Of a DNA stretch of 64,000 nucleotides, positions 23,501-31,854 are shown one piece after another. The DNA is taken from positions 31,888,001-31,952,000 of the forward strand of contig NC_133185.1 in assembly GCF_049306965.1 (NCBI RefSeq), read 5' to 3'. Source of the stretch: Danio rerio (Eukaryota; Chordata; Actinopteri; Cypriniformes; Danionidae). The position numbers and the translations under genes were made by a program. Below the pieces are notes generated by a model. The model ran no database searches, was not told the origin of the DNA, and saw nothing but the letters and a program-made list of their open reading frames with translations. How positions within the stretch are numbered: the first letter of the stretch is position 1; each line of letters opens with the position of its first letter.

Positions 23501-25964
23501 GCTGATCTCTTTTTTTAGATGTTGCCATGGTGACTTGTAATATCAGCTCTCCTATAATAATGCTTATTTATAGACGCGGTGAAAGCGCTTAACTCTGAAT
23601 TAGTCCACTCAGCCTTGGTTGACCTAACTATCAGCTGGTCTGAAACTTGGATTTTTAATCTCTCGGTAGGTGAACTCAGAGTTCAAGTTTAAACTCTGAG
23701 TTGGTTGAACCTCTTTTTCTGAAACAGGCCCCTTTTAAGTTGTAACAATAACATGCATGAATGCTAGTTATATAATGTTGATTAGTCATGTGGTAATGGC
23801 ATTTGCATTCTGGATCAAATCTAGTTTTAATGGCAATACTTTTGGTTAGAAATAAATACAGAGAACAGTGTGTTAGTGAGGACCACCATGTTTTATGGTA
23901 AGTGAAAGGAAAAGGACAGAACTGACTCTTTCTGCAGATGAAAGTGAAGATAAGATGGGTTTTAGTGACCATGAGAATGATGCAGATTGGACATCTGATA
24001 AGAGCAGTTATGGAGACCGTTCAAGTAAGTTAACTAAGAGGCAAATAAGACAGGTGTAGTACAGCATAATATAATATATAAACATTGTTAGCTAGTAGCT
24101 GGGCCATTCTTCAACTACGGGCACTTTCAGCCTTGTGAAGTTGAGTAAAAAAAACTTGTTCAAAATTAACGTAACAGCCTCATAAGTTTAAACTATTTGT
24201 CTAGTTTTAAGATCTGTAAGAGGACAAACTTAGATAAGAAGAAAAACATTTTTTTACATCATGAACTGAACAAATGTCAATTCCACCTCATCTCAATATA
24301 CGGCTTATTTCAAAATAAAAATTATGGCAGGCAAACATTGTCTAAGATCATTTTTGTATCTAGTTTAACCAATCTTTCTACAATATATATAATAATTATA
24401 AATTTGTTAAACAAATTGTACGCCTGTCACACTCTAAAATTTTATATTCATTTGATTTAGAGTATATTACAAATTAACTGAATTTGTATATTAAATAGAG
24501 CATGAACTTATACATTGTGAATGCACTTTTAATATGTGATGAGAACTTTTTAAATATATTTTAAAGTGTATGTGGTGACGGAAATGACAGTGGTGGAAAT
24601 GACATTTCAACAATTTATTGTGGAAAAAAAATGAAATATAGATTCACAGCTTAGCTTTGAAGATTAGCTTTGAATTGATACTGGTCTTTCATGTATACAA
24701 AACACTCTTATTTACCTTAATTTTGTTTGGTTTTTAAAACCATCTTTAAAAGGTACAGCATGTTTGGAAATGACGTAGAATAAATGTATTTCCTTATCCA
24801 GCAATACTTACCTTGATTTTTGTTGATGAAAACTTAAATTCCCTCCATCTTGAACATGTTGTCAGATGGCACTATTCATTTTCATAGAAACCAGCTAAAT
24901 AATCTTTCACGTAACCTTTTTAAAGCGACATTACAGTGTTGTGGTGGAAATGACACTGATACTGTGCGACAGCTATATTGTGTATAAAAAAGACTACTGA
25001 TAAGAGTCTCACATTAATAACTATAAAACATTTAGATTATTTCACTAGTGCTATAACTTTCCAGATAAATGATATTTTAAAATGTTATTTTCGTTATTGA
25101 AGTTTAAAACTCTGGGTGTGGGGAGAAAACAGTGATTTTGACACCTAAAGGATGTTGAATATGAAAAAAAATTAAATAAAAAGCTGGTAAAAAGATTTTA
25201 AAGTAGGTTTTATTATTAGTTTGACAAAGAAAGAGGAATTTGAACAAAATTATTCATATTTTTGGATATATGATCAAAGGACATAAAAGTGCCCCAAGTT
25301 GAAGAATTACCCAGCTACATTCTTCTGATGCATCTGGATATATTAGACTTGATATTCATTTGTTATAATATTTACTGGAGGAAATATTTATACCACCTGT
25401 ATACATGATAATACAGTATTGCGTTTGTTTTTAATAATATTTAGTAATATTAAAATAATGCAATTATTGAAAGCTGTTGAAAAAAAAAGTTGTTTGAAAG
25501 TATATAAGGTGTCATTTACTAATTCTGTGTTAAAGCTTATAAAACTGCCACACCAATTAAATAATTTTAAACAACAAAATCATTAACTATTGACTTCCAA
25601 AGCAGGGAAACAAATATTATAGATGCCAATTATTACAGGTTTTCAGCTTTCTTCAAAATTTCTTCAACAGAAGAAACAAGTGAAGGAGTCAGTATAATAA
25701 GTAAAGAGAGAGCAAATAATAAAGAAAGTTCATTTTTGGGTGAACTACGCCTTTACCCGAGTGTGTATAATTGACCTCACCTGTGGCAGACGCCATTTGA
25801 ACCGCTGTGAATAAATTGAAGGGTCTGCCCAGATTTCGTCTGCGCGCCGCCCCGAACACAAACAGTCCTGAAGCGATGAGTCCCCCGCAGGCCACGAATC
25901 GACACCTCCAGCAGTTAAAAAACGCCTCTAGAGTGTGCTCTAACAATGGCGGCGGATTCGACAT
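20503..25964 (-). CDS. dmac1: dmac1-like paralogue B (complex I distal arm assembly factor, ex-tmem261)
   Basis: Two coding exons, 25964-25781 and 20567-20503, join in frame to 82 residues. The protein starts MSNPPPLLEHTLEAFFNCWR and ends LLVIDERVGMKDTGK. The family hallmarks are present: a CxxC pair (C18, C21) followed by a Gly-rich hydrophobic segment (about 24-38), the RRRNLGRP loop and a second hydrophobic segment (about 53-70). DMAC1 is an inner-membrane protein needed to build the distal (ND4) part of the complex I membrane arm. The protein is shorter and more diverged than its tandem partner, but the frame and both splice sites are intact. The intron is 5,213 bases against 456 in the partner and is filled with transposons. 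A minus-strand ATTAAA lies about 40 bases past the stop. The gene symbol is by family; which copy carries the official name I cannot tell. Confidence 0.85.
20703..22140. mobile_element. hAT-like TIR element in the dmac1 B intron
   Basis: TTAGGCTACGTTCACATTGC at the left and ACAGTGTGAACACCGCCTTA at the right are inverted ends about 1.44 kb apart, and subterminal CAGATCTGATT-like motifs recur on both sides. No long reading frame is present. A TIR with a TTCACACTG core suggests a hAT-type non-autonomous element; family not certain. Confidence 0.65.
22523..23731. mobile_element. TIR element GGGCCTGTTTCAGAAA, 1.2 kb, in the dmac1 B intron
   Basis: The left end GGGCCTGTTTCAGAAAG faces the right end CTTTTTCTGAAACAGGCCC. 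Subterminal sequence near the right end repeats variants of AACTCTGAGTT. No transposase frame is seen. A non-autonomous DNA transposon of unassigned superfamily. Confidence 0.8.
23895..24059 (+). CDS. Acidic 54-aa orphan ORF with a good splice donor
   Basis: The ORF runs from ATG at 23895 to TAG at 24057-24059 and reads MVSERKRTELTLSADESEDK, then MGFSDHENDADWTSDKSS and further polar residues. An ideal donor TCAA|GTAAGT sits at about 24025. The peptide is strongly acidic and Ser-rich, unlike random AT-rich intron translation, and resembles the N-terminal tails of some transposases. It lies between two TIR elements, opposite in strand to dmac1. It may be a relic first exon of a DNA-transposon protein, or chance. 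I do not recognise a family. Confidence 0.3.
   Translation: MVSERKRTELTLSADESEDKMGFSDHENDADWTSDKSSYGDRSSKLTKRQIRQV
24096..25317. mobile_element. TIR element TAGCTGGGCCATTCTTCAAC, 1.2 kb, in the dmac1 B intron
   Basis: The left end TAGCTGGGCCATTCTTCAAC and the right end GTTGAAGAATTACCCAGCTA are inverted, followed inward by GGGCAC / GTGCCC. The interior repeats GGAAATGACA several times. No transposase frame. A non-autonomous DNA transposon. Confidence 0.8.
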
Positions 25965-26048
25965 GTTCAGGTTATATGTGTACAGTCTCAAGCTGCCGTG
26001 TAGAGCTTTCTTCTGTTTCAAAACAAAAACTAGCGTTTATGTCATTGA

Positions 26049-26132
26049 CGACCTTCTTCTTCTTCTTTGCTTTTTGTCGGTTGGCACAGCAGCTTATTTA
26101 GGCCACCTGCTGGAGTGGAGTGTATATTCCTA
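26049..26132. repeat. CTTCTTCTTCTTC..CACCTGCTGGAGTGGAGTG repeat end
   Basis: A short fragment beginning CTTCTTCTTCTTC and containing GTCGGTTGGCACAGCAGC and CACCTGCTGGAGTGGAGTG, a pattern widespread in fish DNA. A related piece lies at 13580-13640 beside the znhit2 promoter. Confidence 0.5.
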
Positions 26133-26269
26133 AAGTAGAGGTTGCTTAGTGATTTCTATAAACCTAATGCTTTATTTTATTAAACTGTTAGAATTACAAT
26201 ATGTTATCCGTAACCCACAGAAGAAACTAAATAGTAGTTACTAGTTAAATTAAAAACAACACCTTACAA

Positions 26270-26655
26270 ATCAATCTACGCTCCTACTCTCACCTATGGT
26301 CATGACCGAAAGGACAAGATCTCGGATACAAGCGGCCGAAATGAGTTTCCTTCGAAGGGTGGCAGGGTGCACACTTATGGATAGGGGGAGGAGCTTGGAG
26401 TAGAGCTGCTGCTCCTCCACATCGAGAGAAGTTAGCTGAAGTTGCTCGGGCATCTGTTTCAGATGCCTCCTGGACTTCTACCTAGGGAGGTTTTCCAGGC
26501 ATGGAGGGACTATATCTCTAGGCTGGCCTGGGAACGCCTCGGGATCCCCCCGGAGGAGCTGGAGGAAGTGTCTGGGGAGAGGGAAGTCAGGGGTTCTCTC
26601 CTAAGACTGCTACCCCTGCGATCCGGCCCCAGAAAAGTGGCAGAAAATGAATGAA
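26270..26655 (+). mobile_element. LINE 3' end (fish non-LTR element, RTE/Rex3-like)
   Basis: The translation includes MPPGLLPREVFQAW, DYISRLAWERLGIPPEELEE and GEREVRGSLLRLLPLRSGP, the C-terminal tail of a very common fish LINE reverse-transcriptase ORF. Upstream, CTATGGTCATGACC and CAAGCGGCCGAAATGAGTTT continue the same ORF in a shifted frame with stops, so this is a 5'-truncated, decayed copy with several internal losses. It ends with GAAAATGAATGAAC. The RTE/Rex3 assignment is from memory of the tail and is tentative. Confidence 0.75.
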
Positions 26656-26689
26656 CATACAAATAAAAAGCCCTCAGCCTCTCCCTTTT

Positions 26690-26912
26690 TTTGCGACCCC
26701 TGGGGTGATTATGTTTGCATGTTCTCCCCGTGTTGGCAGGGGTTTCCTCTGTGTGTGAATGCAAGAGTGCATGGGTGTTTCCCAGTGTTGGGTTGTGGCT
26801 GGAAGGGCATCCGCTGTGTGAAAACATGTGCTGGATAAGTTGGCAGTTCATTCCGCTGTGGCGACCCCTGATAAATAAAGAGACTAAGCTGAATGAGTGA
26901 ATGAATAATTGA
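26690..26912 (+). mobile_element. DANA-type SINE, head missing
   Basis: It contains TTTGCATGTTCTCCCCGTG, GGCTGGAAGGGCATCCGCTG, GATAAGTTGGCAGTTCATTC and the GAGTGAATGAATAA tail. The tRNA-like 5' part is absent. It directly abuts the fau relic. Confidence 0.85.
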
Positions 26913-27200
26913 CACACTGACTTTGTGGACAAACGTTGATCCTTTTAGGTTAATGCAAAATAGAACAGCGGCAGGGCACAGAGGAGAGAATTCACTGTAA
27001 CTGGTGCTGTGTCACTAAAATAATAGTAGAAAAGCCACCTGATTTATAAAAACAAACCCATTTGTGCACTTTATGAGCTATACTCATGTTGTGTGAGGTT
27101 CCTTCTGAGGTAAAATAAAATCAAAATGTAAATCAGTAGGATGACAGTGACAATCAAGACTTTGTAGTTTGCAAATTAAAACATTTAGTGAAAGTTTGAT
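26913..27200 (+). pseudogene. Relic of fau intron 4 end, exon 5 and 3' UTR
   Basis: CACTGACTTTGTGGACAAACG then GTTGATCCTTTTAG matches the end of fau intron 4 (CATTGACTTCATG, GTTGATCCTTTCAG). After this pseudo-acceptor, GCGGCAGGGCACAGAGGAG and AGAATTCACTGTAACTGGTG align to fau exon 5 (CCGGCCGGGCAAAGAGAAG, AATTCAGTACAACAGGCG). Then GTAAAATAAAATC..AATGTAAATCAGTAGG matches the fau 3' UTR (GTGAAATAAAATG..CTGTAAATCACTGGG), down to the downstream AATAAA area. The frame is destroyed by substitutions and a gap of about 10 bases. Its place just before dmac1 A mirrors fau before dmac1 B, so it came from tandem duplication, not retrotransposition. Confidence 0.8.
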
Positions 27201-27301
27201 GACATTTTGACAATTGTTTACATTTCATTTAACTTTGCAGCATCAACATGGATTTGCTGATTCAGTATAAAATTCCATGTCAATAAAGAAACAGTCCAAA
27301 G

Positions 27302-28021
27302 CTATTTGCTTGTAATTTTTCCCACCGGATTAGCGATCAGCACAATCCCCCAGGCGCTCAGACCTGTGGAGGAAACACATCAAGATCAGTTCATTTCAGA
27401 GGAGAGAGAGAGATTTATGTGTATTTTTATTTAATTATATTAATAACAATTATTATTACTATCATACAATATTTTTATATGTATATGTATGTTCTTTTAA
27501 TGTGAACTGTATACATGCTTTAGCAATACATTTGCTACATTAGACATCCATTAAAGCAATTACTGAATCGAGATAGAGAGAAATAGAGAAAATGTTTTAT
27601 TATTTTCTGCCCCATATACACCACAGCAGGAAAATTATTTTTCCCACAATTTGAAACATTGAATAGTTCATTATTTAACCTAAAAATCTACTAAACACTT
27701 GTAATTTAGCGGTTCACTTCGCTGTGGCGACCCCCGATTAATAAAGGGACTAAAGCCGAAAGGAAAAAGAATGAATGAAAGCATGAATGACCATGAAACT
27801 TGCATGAATGATCTCTCACCTGTGGCGAACATCATCTGTAACACCGCGCTCACTGTTGGGGGTTTACCGAGATTTCTCCTGTGCACTTGCGCGAACACAT
27901 AAATCCCCGCAGCGATGAGTCCTCCGCCGGAGAGCAGGCGGCAGCTCCAGCAGTCTCCGGCCGCAGATCTGCTGCTCTTCTGCGGACTCACCTTCTCCTC
28001 CAGCGGCGCGGGATTGGACAT
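27302..28021 (-). CDS. dmac1: dmac1 paralogue A (complex I distal arm assembly factor, ex-tmem261)
   Basis: Two coding exons, 28021-27820 and 27363-27302, join in frame to 87 residues plus TAG. The sequence reads MSNPAPLEEKVSPQKSSRS at the start, DCWSCRLLSGGGLIAAGIYV in the middle and LSAWGIVLIANPVGKITSK at the end. It closely follows human DMAC1 (CWSCRVLSGLGLMGAGGYVY.., GLSIATWGIVVMADP). A CxxC pair (C24, C27) precedes two predicted membrane segments (about 29-45 and 62-80). The role is assembly of the distal membrane arm of mitochondrial complex I. The 456-base intron holds the tail of a DANA SINE. The upstream MSNP start is shared with paralogue B, which supports both starts. Confidence 0.9.
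27705..27775 (+). mobile_element. DANA SINE tail in the dmac1 A intron
   Basis: AGCGGTTCACTTCGCTGTGG, CGACCCCCGATTAATAAAGG and GAATGAATGAA are the last 70 or so bases of DANA. Confidence 0.75.
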
Positions 28022-28620
28022 GTTCAGGTGACAGTCTGTAGTTTCCGAGCGGATGAAAGTGTCGAAGCTCTCAGTATTGTTCTCTTCTGTTCATAAAACT
28101 GCATATGTTCATTATTCACAATTTTAATAGAGAACTGCCCTCTAGCTTCATCTTTAAGAGCAACATATCGGCATGTCCCAATGACCTTAAACACCGGAAG
28201 CGTTTAGTGCTCCGATTTGTTATTGTATTCGGGCAAGTTATTGCTGCGCCAATGCTACGCAGACAAGGTTATGTTTGGTAATAGCCTAAATACACTGTTT
28301 GGGTACAAATATTAAATACAAGTCATGTTTCTTAAAGATAATATGTAAATTTCTTCCTCTAAATGTATCTAAACTTTATATTTTTTTACATTTGTAAAGT
28401 GGATTAAGCTCTTGATTCAGATTGATGCATTTTTTAACCCTCAGATTTACCCATTTTTTGTTTATTTTTATTAATCATAAGTTCAAGTACAAACCATTAC
28501 GCCATATTCAACAATCAAGTACATATAAAAGTGATGATATGAAAGTACAAGACTTGGAACATAAAAAAATACCTAAATAAATAAAATAAAAAAGGAGACG
28601 TGAGGGTCTTAATCAAATCA
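28022..28620. other. dmac1 A promoter side and unassigned AT-rich DNA
   Basis: The dmac1 A promoter must lie in the first 200 bases, which contain GTGCTCCGATTTG and GCGCCAATGCTACGC but no TATA box. Beyond that the sequence is AT-rich with no exon signal. Confidence 0.4.
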
Positions 28621-29420
28621 TAGAGTCCAAGGCATGTGAAAGCTTTCAGGCATTTCTGTTCCTCATGAAGTGAAGAGACCTAATGGGCATCTTCAGATAA
28701 TTCCTATATCCATTAAAGCGCGGCTTCACCTTTACAATTTTGCATGAATGAAGTGTTTATCTAGAATAATTAGATTATTTACCAAAAAGTTTAGGTCTTG
28801 TCTTCAAAAATATACCAACTTTGATTGAGACCAGGTAAAGAAATGCAGCAAGTGCTAAAATTCCATTCAATAATATTTCTTACAAAAGCTGCATGAATTG
28901 ATTTCCCAGTTAAAGATTTAAAGTAAAAAAAAATGATAAGATAGGGTAAATGTCATTTAAGATTTTAAATGCTACTTTAGCCCTCAACTTGATATGTTAA
29001 TATCGTCTCATATATATATACAAATAGTTGTATCTCAGTCAAATATTGTCATTTCTTACCAAATATACACCACTGGACAGTTTATTGATTCAGCTTTGAA
29101 GTGAAGTAAAAATCTCAATTTCAGATATTGGTACATTCTGTGAGGTTGACTTTGAAACGACTGCACATTTATTTGTTTTTTGACTGTCTGCATAGCAGAA
29201 CCTTCTGGTCTGATTCATTTGAGGGGTTAAAAGTTTCTCTCAAGATGTTTTTCCAATTTTCTTTATATGGGGAAGATGTTAATATTCAAATTTGTATTGA
29301 ACAATTTTCTAATTTTATATTCATAAATGCAAGTGCCTTAAAACAAATCCACTGTTTTGGGTTTGGTACAATCAAAATTAGGAAGAAGACTGTTTAGAAT
29401 TAAATTAATAAAAGACCCGG
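28621..29420 (+). mobile_element. Decayed LINE fragment (probable)
   Basis: Around 29140-29250 the plus strand encodes DFETTAHLF and, in a neighbouring frame, HIYLFFDCLHSRTFWSDS. This is the Cys/His block found after the reverse transcriptase of L1/Tx1-type fish LINEs (FFDCxxSRTFWSD). The flanks are unassigned AT-rich DNA. Limits are approximate. Confidence 0.4.
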
Positions 29421-29566
29421 TTGTGTAATTTGTTTTGTTGGCTGTGTTTGTTTGTGTCTTTTCTCTGTTTAAAAAAAAAAGATAAATTTATTTTTATTAG
29501 AACCTTATTGATTTGATTATATTTGTGCTGTTTTCTGTAAATGTAGATGAAAGTTGTTAATCGATG

Positions 29567-29910
29567 TCGCTGTGGCGCAGTGGGTAGTGCTGTCACCTCA
29601 CTGCAAGAAGATCACAGGTTTGCGCCTCGGCTGGGTTAGTTGGCATTTCTGTGTTCATGTTCTCCCCGTGTTAGCATCCGGGTGCTCTGGTTTCCCCCAA
29701 CAAGTCCAAAGACATGCGTTATAGGAAAATTGGGTAGGCTAAATTGTCAGTAGTGTACGTGTGTGAATGAGTGTTTCTCAGTGATTGGTTGCAGCTGGAA
29801 GGACATCCGCTGCTTAAAACATATGCTGGATAAGTTGGCGGTTCATGCCACTGTGGTGACCCCAGATTAATAAAGGGACTAAGGTGAAAAGAATATAATT
29901 GAATGAATGA
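29567..29910 (+). mobile_element. DANA-type SINE, near full length
   Basis: The tRNA-like head GTGGCGCAGTGGGTAGTG, middle GTCCAAAGACATGCGTTAT, CATCCGCTGCTTAAAAC and the tail GATTAATAAAGGGACTAAGG plus TTGAATGAATGA are all present in order. Confidence 0.9.
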
Positions 29911-30658
29911 TTTGATTGGTTTCGTGGTACATGGTCACATGTGTCCAAGACTAAGATGTACAATCCCACATGGAAAGAACCTATATGAGAATATATGCTC
30001 ATATATAAAACCTATATGCATTAAATATGCACATAATATGTGAAATATGATAATATATATGCTGTTTGTGTATATTTGCCACATATAGACAAAATTGAGC
30101 TGCATGTATGTGCATATACAGTCTCCTGTATTGCTTCCTTATATTCACATATAAGCCCTATATGTACATACAAGATGTCTCCTATATTGCTCATGTCTTA
30201 CTTTGGCAACTGACATACATGATGCCTAGCTCAGATTTTCTATTATCAAGGCAATATCTAAGAACTAACTAAAAAATGCAAAATAAATAAATAAATACTT
30301 GTGTGCGATCACTTGAAATTGGTATCACATGCAGTTGGCATGTTATGGTATTTGGCAAACAAGTGAGGAAATGTATGGAAATGGAAAGTTATGTCCACAC
30401 ATTTTCCTGAAACATTTACAACATCAATTCTTTCTTGTATGAAGATAGTGGAAAAGAAGCGAATGTATAACACAATGGCTTTTTGTTGTTTTTAGTTTTT
30501 GTCTTACTTTTGTTCCTGTACTATTAGATTATTCTTAAGTAAAGAATAAAAAAAAATCTGCATGGACTTTTATTTATGTTGTCTAGCAGCTATGGATTTT
30601 AATAATTTACTTATATATAGGTAAGCATATTAAGTGAATATATGCATTTATGGACCTA

Positions 30659-31100
30659 CAGTTGAAGTCAGAATTATTAGCCCCCGTTTATTATTTTCAC
30701 CAATTTCAGTTTAATGGAGACCAAATTTTTTTTTCAACACATTTCTGAACCTAAAATTTTTAATAACTAATTTCTAATTACTGATTTATTTTATCTTTGC
30801 CATGATGACAGTAAATTATATTTGACTAGGTATTTTTCAAGACACTTTTGTACAGCTTAAAGTAACATTTAAAGGCTTAACTAAGTTCATAAGGTTAACT
30901 AGGCAGGTTAGGTTAAATAGGCAAGTTATTGTATAAGGATGGTTTGTTTAGCAGATTCTCGGAAAAAATCTTAAAGGGGCTAATAATATTGACCTTAAAA
31001 GGTTTTTTTTTAATTATAAACTGCTTTCATTCTAGCCAAAATAAAACAAATAAGACTTTCTCCGGAATAAAAAAGATTATCAGACATATTGTGAAAATTT
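30659..31100 (+). mobile_element. Tc1-like non-autonomous element, 3' end lost at a SINE
   Basis: It starts TA|CAGTTGAAGTCAGAATTATT and runs through GACAGTAAATTATATTTGAC and CTTTCTCCGGAATAAAAAAG, then stops where a DANA SINE begins. The beginning CAGTTGAAGTC is the fish Tc1 terminal motif. Confidence 0.8.
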
Positions 31101-31453
31101 GGCGACGTAAGTAGTGGCGCAGTAGCTAGTGCAGTCGCCTCACAGCAAGAAGGTCGTTGGGTTGCTGGTTCGAACCTCGGCTCAGTTGGTGTTTTTGTGT
31201 GGAGATTGCATGTTCTCACTGTGTTTGTGTGGGTTTCCTCCGGGTGCTCCAGTTTCCCCCACAGTCCAAAAACATGCAGTACAGAATTGGGTAGGCTAAA
31301 TTGTGTGTGTGTGTGTGTGTCCTAGAAATGGGTTGTGACTGGAAGGGTATCTGCTGCGTAAAAATGTGCTGGATAAGTTGGCGGTTGATTCCGCTGTGGC
31401 CACCCCGGATTAATACAGGGACTAAGCTGACAAAAAAAATGAATGAATGAATG
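31101..31453 (+). mobile_element. DANA-type SINE, full length
   Basis: The head AGTGGCGCAGTAGCTAGTGC, the B-box-like GGTTCGAACCTCGG, the middle AAACATGCAGTACAGAATTG, the 3' part GATAAGTTGGCGGTTGATTC and the tail GAATGAATGAATG are present. Confidence 0.92.
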
Positions 31454-31854
31454 TTTATATAGGTTCTTCCAGTGTGGGATATTAAAAGTGTCAAACATTA
31501 GTGAATACACACAAAACCACTTGTTTAAGTTTTATTTGCAGTACAATCCTCATCAACATTTTTATAAGCATAAATAAACAACATCAACAGTAAAACAACA
31601 GTGCTTTCATTCACAGAGAACTGTGGGTTATGGACAAGCCACAAACCAGCTATAGCATGTCTCAAGGTGTGAACAAGGCCCAAAAAGACAAATATTCTTC
31701 AAGAAAACTAAAGCAAAACAAATCTTGCAGGACGTCGTTTAGCATGAGTGTCCATGAAGTAATGCACATGACATGAGTTTCCATACAATTTATTTCAATA
31801 AATCACCGTTTCCATATTTTTCTCTCCCCATCATGATTGTGATATCTGGTTCCA

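Larger units (their letters stand above)
29964..31480. mobile_element. Older element with ATATAGGTTCTT inverted ends, hit by later insertions
   Basis: TCCCACATGGAAAGAACC and TATAT at 29964 face ATATAGGTTCTTCCAGTGTG at 31457; the two match as inverted repeats in about 19 of 23 positions. The left part is rich in ATATGCACATA-type words. The Tc1-like element (30659-31100) and a DANA SINE (31101-31453) lie inside, implying at least three layers of insertion. Confidence 0.45.

Noticed and set aside
26442-26654. 70-aa plus-strand ORF as a host gene
   Set aside because: It is the tail of a fish LINE reverse-transcriptase ORF.
29567-29640. tRNA gene at the SINE heads (here and at 31101, 36385, 61680)
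   Set aside because: The tRNA-like A/B box pattern belongs to DANA SINEs followed by SINE bodies and GAATGAAT tails; no complete cloverleaf was read.
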